Positions 45,338 through 53,186 of a stretch of DNA of 64,000 nt are shown here, in pieces; within the stretch, counting starts at the first letter, position 1; each line of letters begins with the position of its first letter. The stretch is from the NCBI GenBank assembly GCA_963729695.1, contig CAVSOT010000004.1:248001-312000 (forward strand), written 5' to 3'. The translations under genes were made by a program, and so were the position numbers. This DNA is from PALSA-693 sp963729695 (lineage in GTDB: Bacteria > Actinomycetota > Acidimicrobiia > Acidimicrobiales > Palsa-688). The notes beneath the pieces are model-generated. The model saw only the letters and a program-made list of their open reading frames with translations, did no database searches and was not told the origin of the DNA.

Positions 45338-45988
45338 TCACGGGTGGAGACCGCACTCCGTCTGGTTGGTTCCTGGCCATCGGCCGGAGCGGGGGTGAGC
45401 GCCGGGAGCCACCGGCTGGGTGGTTGGCTGACAGCCGATCGACGTGAATCCAGCCGCGGCCAGAGGATGGACAACCAATTCGTGCTCGGACGAATAGGCG
45501 GCGATGTCGAGGTCGCTCCAAAGGACGATCGGGTTGACCTTGACCAGGTGGCGGCGAGCGTCCCACCCGATCACCGGGGTGTCGGCGCGCTGAGGACTGT
45601 CGGCGCGACGTAGGCCGCTCATCCAGGCGTGCTTGCCCGCGAGGGCGCGATCCAAGGCGTGAACCTTGCGCGGCTGACAGCATCCCGTTTGGCCACAGGG
45701 CGGGCAGGCGTCGGTAGGCGGGCCGATGACCGTCAGCCGCAGGTGGTAGCGGCGCCGGATGCCTTCGACGTAACTGAGAGTCTCGGGAAAGTGGAAGCCC
45801 GTGTCCAGGAACACCACCTCTATGGCCGGGCACACCCTGGTGGCGATGTCAATGAGCACGCAGTCCTGGAACGATGCCGCCAACGCCAGTCCTGTCCCGA
45901 AGCGCCCCACGGCGTAGGCGACGATCTGCTCGGCGGTAGCCGTCTCGAGATCCGAGCCGGCAACGCGGTCAACAACTGGGCATGACAC
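45338..45988 (-). CDS. cysH: Adenylyl-sulfate / PAPS reductase
   Basis: 216 residues. Reduces APS or PAPS to sulfite. The AANH fold has ALAASFQDCVLI (P-loop-like), EVVFLDTGFHFPET, and the catalytic TECGLH end. Cys pairs TGCCQP and GCQP(...)ECGLH provide four ligands for a 4Fe-4S cluster, so the APS-specific form is expected. SGRWPGTNQTECGLH is the standard C-terminus. The start overlaps the upstream unknown gene by 20 bp. Sulfite from this enzyme could feed the phosphosulfolactate synthase in the divergent operon. Confidence 0.92.
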   Translation of the reverse strand: MSCPVVDRVAGSDLETATAEQIVAYAVGRFGTGLALAASFQDCVLIDIATRVCPAIEVVFLDTGFHFPETLSYVEGIRRRYHLRLTVIGPPTDACPPCGQTGCCQPRKVHALDRALAGKHAWMSGLRRADSPQRADTPVIGWDARRHLVKVNPIVLWSDLDIAAYSSEHELVVHPLAAAGFTSIGCQPTTQPVAPGAHPRSGRWPGTNQTECGLHP

Positions 45989-46388
45989 GGCGCTCGACCT
46001 TCGGCAACGAGGTGGCTACGGACGTTTGCAGAAGCGCAGACAATCGGTCCAGCACTCCCTGGATTGACTCGTCACCTGGATCTGGGCCTGAGTATTGCTG
46101 GCCGGTTCCAACCAGAAGCGATGTCCGGCTACCGGACCGAACAGACTCGATCCGGCCAGCCGGCAGCTCCGTGGTACCGAGCACCCTGATGTTCTCGCCA
46201 GGCGGCGGCTGAGCGGAGATGAGCTCTTCGACCACCCAATCGACACCGAGCCGCCGTTGAAGGCCGTCGTGCCAGTGGCTGAGCGATGGCCCCAAGGCCA
46301 CGTTCATGATCGTGGGGCCGGATACCGAAGCGAGCGCCGGGTCTGGCGGCTCCGACCGGAGTGTTCTTGGCGGGGCTGACGTCGTCAT
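45969..46388 (-). CDS. Protein of unknown function upstream of cysH
   Basis: 139 residues from ATG 46388 (MTTSAPPRTLRSEPPD). The centre reads IMNVALGPSLSHWHDGLQRR, DWVVEELISAQPPPGE, LGTTELPAGRIESVRSG and SRTSLLVGTGQQYSG. No membrane segment. The overlap with cysH (20 bp) suggests co-transcription. I do not recognise the family; the charged, small globular layout would fit a regulator or accessory protein. Confidence 0.5.
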   Translation of the reverse strand: MTTSAPPRTLRSEPPDPALASVSGPTIMNVALGPSLSHWHDGLQRRLGVDWVVEELISAQPPPGENIRVLGTTELPAGRIESVRSGSRTSLLVGTGQQYSGPDPGDESIQGVLDRLSALLQTSVATSLPKVERRVMPSC

Positions 46389-46541
46389 GGGTTCAGAGTG
46401 CGGGCGCGGTTTTGGACGTTGCTGTGTTCTTCCTGGGTGTCGGCTGAGACACTGAGCGCCCACGGGTGACCCGATCGCGGCAAGGTCGCTTCGGGTTTCT
46501 CAGCCGCCTCCCAGTTGACGCTCAAGGACGGGTAAGTCGGC

Positions 46542-47753
46542 GTGGTCAGGCTTGAGCACGTGGTAGCAGCGACCAGGCTGGCGCGGCCGGATTCACCGCG
46601 CCGGGCCGACCATGTATGGCCGGTCGACGTCGTCCGGCTTTTGGCCTTTGCCGCGGTCATCATGGTGCACTCGATTGCGTTCACCGAGCAGCCGGACAAC
46701 TCGCTGGCTGCCGGAGCCCTCATGCTGCTCCAGTTCGGGAGAGAGGTCTTCTTCGCTCTGACGGCCTTTGTCCTGGTCCTTTCGACGCAGCACAAACCCA
46801 CGGCGGTCGACCGGTTCTGGGCCAAGCGGATCCTGTATGTGGCCGTGCCCTACGTGGCCTGGTCAGCGATCTACTACGCCTACTCGGTTCTGGGCCCGCA
46901 ACACTTGCACCTGTCCCTGAGCCGGTTCGGCACGGATCTGCTCGACGGCGGGGCGATGTACCACCTGTACTTCCTGCTGGTCACCATCCAGCTGTACCTG
47001 GTCTTTCCGCTGCTAATGGCCTTCGCTCGGCGAACGGCGTCGCGGGCAGGGGCGGTGCTCGGAGTGGTCATCGTGGCCAACCTGACCTGGCTGGCCGTGC
47101 TGCAGTGGGTGCCGGCCCCCGGCGGCGGGCTGTCGTGGCTCTGGGCCCACGCCTACGAGCTTCTGCCCACCTATGCCATGTACGTGGTTGGCGGCTGTTA
47201 CGCGGCGATTCACTTCGCCCGGGTGCGGGGCTTCGTCGAGCGCCACCAGCCGTTGTTGCTGGCCATCGCGGCGGCGTGCGTCGCCGCCGCCATCACCGCC
47301 TACGCCCTTCAGCTACCGGACATGGCACCACGTCAGGCGGCCGACGTTCTCCAACCAGCCACCACGTTTAGCTGCCTGGCTGCCCTCATCGTCACGTATG
47401 TCGTGGGGTGCCGGTGGAACACCGCCGGTCGGCCTCATCAACAGAAGGTGGCGCTGCTCTCAGACCTGTCGTTCGGCATCTACCTCTCCCATCCCCTCGT
47501 TCTACAGCTGTTTCTCGACCACGGGCTTGGCAACAACGGTCAACGCCTACCGGCGTTCCTGGCCACGCTGCTCGGCTGGACGCTCGCTGCGCTCGGCGGC
47601 GCGGCCCTGTCCGCCCTCGCTCGGCGCACGGCTGTGTCGTTGGCGTTCACCGGGCGCCCGCGAATCAAGAGGTCAGCTCCGCTCGGTTCCCAGTTGGTTC
47701 TCAGAAAGGTCTCGGAGGAGGTTCAGATCGGCGGGAGAGGATGCCAGACGTGA
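46542..47753 (+). CDS. Membrane acyltransferase, acyltransferase-3 family
   Basis: 403 residues with about ten membrane helices. DVVRLLAFAAVIMVHSIAF carries the conserved catalytic-site His at the end of helix one; FGREVFFALTAFVLVLS and RFWAKRILYVAVPYVAWS follow the family pattern (R..(K)R..R...P). Such proteins transfer acyl groups, usually from acyl-CoA, to sugars or lipids at the membrane. The start is uncertain (GTG 46542). First gene of the sulfolactate-type operon; the next gene begins 13 bp before its stop. Confidence 0.87.
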   Translation: MVRLEHVVAATRLARPDSPRRADHVWPVDVVRLLAFAAVIMVHSIAFTEQPDNSLAAGALMLLQFGREVFFALTAFVLVLSTQHKPTAVDRFWAKRILYVAVPYVAWSAIYYAYSVLGPQHLHLSLSRFGTDLLDGGAMYHLYFLLVTIQLYLVFPLLMAFARRTASRAGAVLGVVIVANLTWLAVLQWVPAPGGGLSWLWAHAYELLPTYAMYVVGGCYAAIHFARVRGFVERHQPLLLAIAAACVAAAITAYALQLPDMAPRQAADVLQPATTFSCLAALIVTYVVGCRWNTAGRPHQQKVALLSDLSFGIYLSHPLVLQLFLDHGLGNNGQRLPAFLATLLGWTLAALGGAALSALARRTAVSLAFTGRPRIKRSAPLGSQLVLRKVSEEVQIGGRGCQT

Positions 47754-49978
47754 ACACCATCGAAGATCTCCTGCTGCAGCGATCCACCTCGAGCGAACCG
47801 GCCTATGTCCACGGGCAGACCGGAGCCGCCATCAGATGGCCGGAGATACTGGTAACCGCGGAGCGGTGGCGCAACATGCGATGCGACGGCCCGGTCGGTC
47901 TGGCCCTGTCCGACCCGCTGGCCATGGCCGAAAATCTGGTGGCGGCCCTGGCTGCCGGCGTCTTGATCGCACCCATGGACCCGTCGGCGCCCGCCAGGGA
48001 CACCGCCGCCCGGGTGGCCGAGCTCGGTCTGTCGACTCTGGTCACCGATGGCTTTGGGGGCACCGGCGTCCGTGTCGTCAGGTTCGGCAGCCGGTCGGCG
48101 CTTCCTGACCACCCGGCCCGGCCGGCCATGATCATGGCCAGTTCCGGGTCGATGGGCCGGCCCAAGCTAGTACCTCTGACCCTTGATCAGCTGGTGGCCA
48201 CGGCGGGAGGCGTGGCCGACCACCTGGGCCTGATGCCCGGTGAGCGGGGATATTCGCCGCTGCCGCTCTTTCACATAAATGGCATCGTTGTCGGACTGCT
48301 GTCGTCTCTGATGGCCGGCAGCACAGTGATCGTCGACGACCGATTCTCACGGCGACACTTTTGGCGTCGGGCCGAGGAGCACGGTGCCACCTGGCTCAAC
48401 CTGGTGCCCGCCATTCTCGCCATCCTGGGCACGGGGGAGCAGTCGGGAGGCCCCGCCGCCGGCCGAGTGCGACTGGCCCGCTCGGCTTCGGCCCCGCTGT
48501 CGGGCGCCGTCCTGCGACGCTTCGAGGCCCGCTACGACATCCCGATCGTCGAGACGTACGGCATGACGGAAGCGGCCAGCCAGATCACCGCCAATCCGCT
48601 GCCGGCCGTGCGGCCCGGGTCCGTGGGTTTGCCCGTCGACGTCGAGGTCCGGGAGGTCGACGGGCGGGTACAGATCCGCGGGACCCGGGTCAGCACCACC
48701 TACTGGGCGGCCGACGGCTCCGGCCGTCTGTTGGCGCACGACGCCGCCAGTCCCGACGGGTGGTTGACCACCGGCGATCTCGGGCAGATCGACGAAGACG
48801 GCTACCTCTACCTCACCGGCCGGGAGAGTGAGATCATCAATCGCGGCGGCGAGAAGATCCGACCACGCGAGGTCGAAGACGTGCTCCTCGGGGACGAACG
48901 GGTGCGGGTGGCTGCGGTGGTCGGCCAACCCCATCCGACCCTTGGTGAGGAGCCCGTGGCGTATGTCCAGGCTGACGCCGGCTGGGCCCGACCGGCCTGG
49001 CCCATCCTGGTCGAATCGCTGGCCCGGCGCTGCCGTGAACAACTCGCCGGATACAAGCGCCCGGCCAGCATCGTCGTCGCGGACCAGCTCCCCGTCGGGC
49101 CGACTGGGAAAGTACGGCGAGGGGAGATCCGGTCCCACTACGAAGCTATGACCAGGCCGACACGCCGGACTGGTCAGGTCAAGGAGAAAGGCGGGGATTC
49201 GCTGTGGCTCGATCTTCCGCCGCGGCACACCAAGCCGCGCCAGGCCGGTTTGACCATGGTGATCGACAGCGGTCAACCACACGGCTACTTCGCGGATGCC
49301 ATCGAGACGTCCTCCGCATATGTCGATCTCGTCAAGTTCGGTTGGGGCACGGCGCTCGTCACCCGGGACCTGGAGCGGAAGCTGGAAGTGCTGAACCGCA
49401 ACGGTATCGGCTACTACTTCGGGGGGACCCTGTTCGAAAAGTTCGCCATGCAGGATCGCTTCCCGTCGTTCCTGACCCTGTGCCGACTGTGCGGCTGCAC
49501 CTACGTCGAGGTGTCCAACGGGACGGTCGGGATGACCGAGGAGGTGAAGGCTCGATATATCTCTCGGTGCGCCGACGCCGGGTTCACGGTGATCAGCGAG
49601 GTCGGATTCAAGGATCCCGGCCGGTCCGAAGAGTTGACGGCTACGGACTGGGTCGAGGCCATCCGAGCCGACCGGGCTGCTGGGGCCAGCCTCGTCATCA
49701 CCGAATCGCGCGAGAGCGGTCGCAGTGGCATTTGCCGGGCGGACGGTACCCCCCGGGCCGACGTGGTGGACGCCATCTTGGACGGTGGCATCGACGTGAC
49801 GAAGCTCATGTTCGAAGCGCCGACCAAGGATTTGCAAACGCAGTTCATCGGCCGCGGCGGCAGCGACGTGAACCTGGGCAACATCGCTCTGGACGCCGTG
49901 ATCGGCCTCGAAACCCTGCGCCTGGGTCTGCGCTCCGACACCCTGTTCCAGTTCGAGGAGGTGAAAAGCCTTGCGTGA
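47741..49978 (+). CDS. Fusion of AMP-dependent acyl/aryl ligase and phosphosulfolactate synthase (ComA)
   Basis: 745 residues from ATG 47741, overlapping the acyltransferase gene by 13 bp. Residues 1-~475 are an ANL adenylating enzyme: SSGSMGRPKLVP (ATP loop) near 134, ETYGMTEAASQI near 270, TGDLGQIDEDGYLYLTGR, GGEKIRPREVED, and the catalytic Lys in PTGKVRRGE near 455. Residues ~490-745 are phosphosulfolactate synthase (PEP plus sulfite to phosphosulfolactate): KPRQAGLTMVIDSG, DLVKFGWGTALV, YYFGGTLFEKF, VEVSNGTVGM, VISEVGFKDPGR, ESRESG, KLMFEAPTKD and NLGNIALDAVIGLETLR. Both halves keep their key motifs; the join (GQVKEKGGDSLWLDL) has no stop or start. The fusion suggests the ligase handles the ComA product or its derivative. 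Confidence 0.88.
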   Translation: MPDVNTIEDLLLQRSTSSEPAYVHGQTGAAIRWPEILVTAERWRNMRCDGPVGLALSDPLAMAENLVAALAAGVLIAPMDPSAPARDTAARVAELGLSTLVTDGFGGTGVRVVRFGSRSALPDHPARPAMIMASSGSMGRPKLVPLTLDQLVATAGGVADHLGLMPGERGYSPLPLFHINGIVVGLLSSLMAGSTVIVDDRFSRRHFWRRAEEHGATWLNLVPAILAILGTGEQSGGPAAGRVRLARSASAPLSGAVLRRFEARYDIPIVETYGMTEAASQITANPLPAVRPGSVGLPVDVEVREVDGRVQIRGTRVSTTYWAADGSGRLLAHDAASPDGWLTTGDLGQIDEDGYLYLTGRESEIINRGGEKIRPREVEDVLLGDERVRVAAVVGQPHPTLGEEPVAYVQADAGWARPAWPILVESLARRCREQLAGYKRPASIVVADQLPVGPTGKVRRGEIRSHYEAMTRPTRRTGQVKEKGGDSLWLDLPPRHTKPRQAGLTMVIDSGQPHGYFADAIETSSAYVDLVKFGWGTALVTRDLERKLEVLNRNGIGYYFGGTLFEKFAMQDRFPSFLTLCRLCGCTYVEVSNGTVGMTEEVKARYISRCADAGFTVISEVGFKDPGRSEELTATDWVEAIRADRAAGASLVITESRESGRSGICRADGTPRADVVDAILDGGIDVTKLMFEAPTKDLQTQFIGRGGSDVNLGNIALDAVIGLETLRLGLRSDTLFQFEEVKSLA

Positions 49979-50369
49979 TATTAGCGACGTGTTCCATTTT
50001 GCCATCCCGGCTCGCGATCTCGACGAGGCCCAGGACTTCTATGTGGGAAAGCTCGGGTGTCACCTGGCTCGCCGCTATGACGATCGGATCACGCTCGACT
50101 TCTTCGGCGACCAGCTGGTGTGCCACCTTTCCGACGAAACGGTGGAGGCCCCGAGCCTTTACCCGCGGCACTTCGGGATCACCTTTCGCCGCCGGGAGGA
50201 CTTCGACGCGGTCCTGTTCTGCGCCGAGACCCGCGACACTCCGTTCTTCGCCCCCTGCCAGCCCCGGTTCAAGGACCGGGTGGAGGAACACTCGACGTTC
50301 GTGATCAAGGACCCCACCGGCAATCTGATCGAGTTCAAGCACTACCGCGACCCGCGAATGATGTACTGA
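49971..50369 (+). CDS. VOC-family (glyoxalase-like) protein
   Basis: 132 residues from TTG 49971, overlapping the ligase-ComA stop by 8 bp. Two betaalphabetabetabeta repeats of the vicinal-oxygen-chelate fold: FHFAIPARDLDEAQDFYVG with a metal His, then FGDQLVCHL, RHFGITFRR and EEHSTFVIKDPTGNLIEFKH with the final Glu ligand. Members are metal-dependent epimerases, isomerases or lyases. Being inside the operon, it could isomerise the sulfolactate-derived product or act on its acceptor; this is inference. Stop and next start abut (TGAATG). Confidence 0.88.
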   Translation: MRDISDVFHFAIPARDLDEAQDFYVGKLGCHLARRYDDRITLDFFGDQLVCHLSDETVEAPSLYPRHFGITFRRREDFDAVLFCAETRDTPFFAPCQPRFKDRVEEHSTFVIKDPTGNLIEFKHYRDPRMMY

Positions 50370-50966
50370 ATGATCGTCCTGCTCCGCCACGGTCGCAGTA
50401 CCTGGAATGCCGAGGGGCGCTTCCAGGGTCAATCGGACCCCGAGCTGGACCCGTTGGGTCACGCGCAAGCGCGGCAGGCGGCCCGCCGGCTGGCCACCCT
50501 GCTCGGTCCCGTTCCGGTGGCGGTATGGTCCAGCGACCTGCGCCGGGCCCAGGCGACCGCCGAGATCACCGCAACCTGGGTCGGAGCCGGCGTCCGGCTC
50601 GACGGGCGGCTTCGCGAGGTGGGCCTCGGCACCTGGGAAGGTTTGTCGGAGGAGACCGCAGCCTGGCGCCATCCCGCCGAATGGAGGAGCTGGAAGGCCG
50701 GGCTGATGCCGAGACGGGGTGGTGGCGAGGATCCCATGAGCGCCGGACGACGAGTCGCCGAAGTCCTGCGGGAAGCCATGGCCGCGCCTGAGAGCACGGT
50801 CGTCGTCGGCCACGGTCTGTCGTTGCAGCTCGGGCTGGAGGCGCTGCGGTCGACCGGAGCGGTCGAGTGGCCTGGCCCGGCGCCCCACCTGGGCAACGGC
50901 GAACTGATCGCCGTCGACACGCAAGAGGCGCCTACAGAGGTCGGTCTGGCTCTCCTACGCTATTGA
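50370..50966 (+). CDS. Histidine phosphatase (phosphoglycerate mutase-like)
   Basis: 198 residues. RHGRSTWN near residue 6 holds the phospho-His; LRRAQATAEIT and REVGLGTWEG are family motifs; VVVGHGLSLQLG supplies the second His. The enzyme removes phosphate from a small organic phosphate. In the context of ComA it could act as the phosphosulfolactate phosphatase, a role normally filled by unrelated ComB. Start ATG 50370 directly follows the VOC stop. Confidence 0.9.
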   Translation: MIVLLRHGRSTWNAEGRFQGQSDPELDPLGHAQARQAARRLATLLGPVPVAVWSSDLRRAQATAEITATWVGAGVRLDGRLREVGLGTWEGLSEETAAWRHPAEWRSWKAGLMPRRGGGEDPMSAGRRVAEVLREAMAAPESTVVVGHGLSLQLGLEALRSTGAVEWPGPAPHLGNGELIAVDTQEAPTEVGLALLRY

Positions 50967-50967
50967 C

Positions 50968-51921
50968 GTGCGACGGGCCGGCCTTGCTCGTGCCCGTGTC
51001 GGCCCGTTGTTGGTGGCGGTGGTCTCGGCGGTGGCGTTGGCCTCCTGCGCCTTGCGGCCCGGGCCGTCATCGTCGGTGGCGCAACCAAAACCGGCAGCTC
51101 AGGCCGTGCTGCGGTCGGCCCCCGGTTGGGTGACCAGCGTCCATTCTTTCCGCCTGGGCGGCTACGACCGGTCGTACCTGCTGGCCCGACCAGCAGCGGC
51201 CGGAGCTGACCGCCTGCCACTGGTGGTCATCCTTCACGGTCGGAACATGACCCCCACTGCCATGGCCTCCGTCAGTGGCTTCCTCGGGCTGCAGGGCCAA
51301 GCCATCCTGGTCTATCCCGCCGGCGTCGGCGAGTCCTGGAACGCCGGCTACTGCTGCGGCCCGGCGCACTCGCAGAACGTGCACGACGTGTCGTTCATCG
51401 AGGCTGTCGTGCATCAGGTCCTGAGCTCGAACTCGGACGTCGCGGCCCGCGACGTGTACCTGGTGGGGTACAGCAACGGCGGGCGCATGGCCTTGCGCCT
51501 GGCGTGCGCGGATCCGGGCGCGTTCGCCGGGGTGGCTGCGGTGGAAGCGGTCGCGGTGTCGGCATGTGCCCGAACCGAGTCGGTCCCCCTCTTGGCGGTG
51601 GGTTCGACGGGCGATCCTCTGCTGACCATTCCCGACGACGCTCCACCGAAGCACATCGCAGGCCACACCGAAATGACCGTCGCCCAACTACTGGCTCGCT
51701 GGCGCAGCCTGGACGATTGCGCGGCGACGTCGACCAGCCGGCAGGCCGGCCGTCTGGTCCTTACCCAGTGGGCATCATGCCGGGGCTCAGGCCGGATCGA
51801 ATTCGCCGAGTACCAAGGTGGCAGTCACCACTGGCCCCGGGGCGGTCCGGGTACTCCATCGGCAGAACGGGTGATCTGGGACTTCTTCCGAGGGGCGTCC
51901 GGCCCGGTAGCTGCCCGCTGA
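50968..51921 (+). CDS. Lipoprotein esterase, PHB-depolymerase/LpqC-like
   Basis: 317 residues from GTG 50968, one base after the phosphatase stop. Lipoprotein signal with lipobox LASC (Cys at about 26). The alpha/beta hydrolase has VVILHGRNMTPTA (oxyanion strand), the nucleophile in GYSNGGRMAL, and the catalytic His in GGSHHWPRGG near the end, as in LpqC-type esterases that cleave ester bonds in polymers or phenolic esters. Being exported and lipid-anchored, it acts outside the membrane, where the acyltransferase product would be found. Confidence 0.87.
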   Translation: MRRAGLARARVGPLLVAVVSAVALASCALRPGPSSSVAQPKPAAQAVLRSAPGWVTSVHSFRLGGYDRSYLLARPAAAGADRLPLVVILHGRNMTPTAMASVSGFLGLQGQAILVYPAGVGESWNAGYCCGPAHSQNVHDVSFIEAVVHQVLSSNSDVAARDVYLVGYSNGGRMALRLACADPGAFAGVAAVEAVAVSACARTESVPLLAVGSTGDPLLTIPDDAPPKHIAGHTEMTVAQLLARWRSLDDCAATSTSRQAGRLVLTQWASCRGSGRIEFAEYQGGSHHWPRGGPGTPSAERVIWDFFRGASGPVAAR

Positions 51922-52009
51922 GCTCTCACGTCGTTCGTGGTGGCGAGGTGAGCTCGGTTTCCTGTATGCAGCACGGGTCGAATGCTGTGCATCGTCGGGA
52001 GTGTCCGTT

Positions 52010-53149
52010 ATGACAGATCAATCACGTCCGTACGGCCAGTGGTGGGGCTGGGACGGCGATATGGAAACGGTCTCGATCAACGAGCTCCGAGCCTTGTGCG
52101 TGACCATATTCTCCCGGGTGGGGGCATCGCCCGACGATGCCGCCCTGCTCACGGCCTGTGTCCTGGAGAAAACGATCCAGGGCGATCACGCTCGGGGCAT
52201 CATCAACCTCCCGTCCATGGTGCACTCAGCCCAGGCGGGCACCATGAGCGTGACGTCAGAGGTCCAGGTGCTGCGTGACCTGGGGGCGGCCGCGGTGGTG
52301 GCGCCTCTTGGCCGCGTGCCGCCGGGCCCGGACGATCTGGTCTGTCACGGGGCTATGCGAATGGCGATCGAGAAGGCTCGCCGGTTCGGGGTCGGCTTGG
52401 TGTCGGCCCGGGCCGGGATACGGATCCTGACCCCGATCGTGCGGGCCGCGGCGGACGCCGGCATGATCGGGGTCAGCTTCACCCAGAGCACCCCAGCTGT
52501 GGCGCCGCTCGGCGGCAAAGAAGCCCGCCTCGGCAACGCCCCTACGGCAGTGGCGATTCCGGCTCGCGACCGCGATCCCATCATCCTTGACCTCTCGCTC
52601 ACCAACACGTCGACGTCGGGCCTGCTTCTCTCGGCGCGCCAACACCAGCAGGTTCCCGCCGGGTTCATTCTTGACCCCGAGGGCGAACCGACGATCGAAC
52701 CGCGTGACGTCTTTGCCGACGACCTCGACGCAAACCCGGGCCACCCCAAGTTCATCGGGAGTGTGCTGCCGCTCGGAGGTGGGCACAAGGGCTACGGCCT
52801 GGTCTACGTGATCGGACTGCTGGCGTCCGTTCTTTCGGAGACCAGCCCGGCCTGGGACCTGGTCGCAGGCGAGGTGGCCGGGGCGTGGGGGTCGGTGCAC
52901 CTGGCCATCAACATGGCGGCGCTGAACCCGGCAGACCCGCTCGGGGAGGTGGACGCCTTCATCGACACCGTCGCGGCCACGCCCCGACGCGGCGGCGTCG
53001 AGGAGATCCTCTATCCCGGCCAGGGCTCACAGCGGATCCGGCGGGCCAAGGAGCAGGCGGGGACGGTCGACGTGCCCGTCCCCCAGCTTCGAGAACTGGC
53101 TGCGACCGCCCGCGACCTCGGCGTGGACGTCCCGCGCTGGCTCACCTGA
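52010..53149 (+). CDS. Malate/L-lactate/sulfolactate dehydrogenase family (Ldh_2, ComC-like)
   Basis: 379 residues from ATG 52010; GTG 52001 and ATG 52061 are alternatives. The PF02615 fold is seen in GDHARGIINLPSMV (catalytic His, usually SHG), MAIEKARRFGVGLVSARAG, GMIGVSFTQSTPAVAPLGGK, RLGNAPTAVAIPA, PIILDLSLTNTSTSGL, PLGGGHKGYGLVYVIGLLA. This family reduces or oxidises 2-hydroxy/2-oxo acids and includes ComC, (R)-sulfolactate dehydrogenase. Its place 80 bp after the esterase fits interconversion of sulfolactate and sulfopyruvate. The family alone does not prove the substrate. Confidence 0.85.
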   Translation: MTDQSRPYGQWWGWDGDMETVSINELRALCVTIFSRVGASPDDAALLTACVLEKTIQGDHARGIINLPSMVHSAQAGTMSVTSEVQVLRDLGAAAVVAPLGRVPPGPDDLVCHGAMRMAIEKARRFGVGLVSARAGIRILTPIVRAAADAGMIGVSFTQSTPAVAPLGGKEARLGNAPTAVAIPARDRDPIILDLSLTNTSTSGLLLSARQHQQVPAGFILDPEGEPTIEPRDVFADDLDANPGHPKFIGSVLPLGGGHKGYGLVYVIGLLASVLSETSPAWDLVAGEVAGAWGSVHLAINMAALNPADPLGEVDAFIDTVAATPRRGGVEEILYPGQGSQRIRRAKEQAGTVDVPVPQLRELAATARDLGVDVPRWLT

Positions 53150-53186
53150 AGGGTCGTTGAGATGGGGTGCAGGTGAGGCCGGGGTA

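Noticed and set aside
47408..47740. Upstream extension of the ligase-ComA frame
   Set aside because: Overlaps the acyltransferase in another frame; the ATG at 47741 with GGGAGAGG fits the ligase N-terminus.
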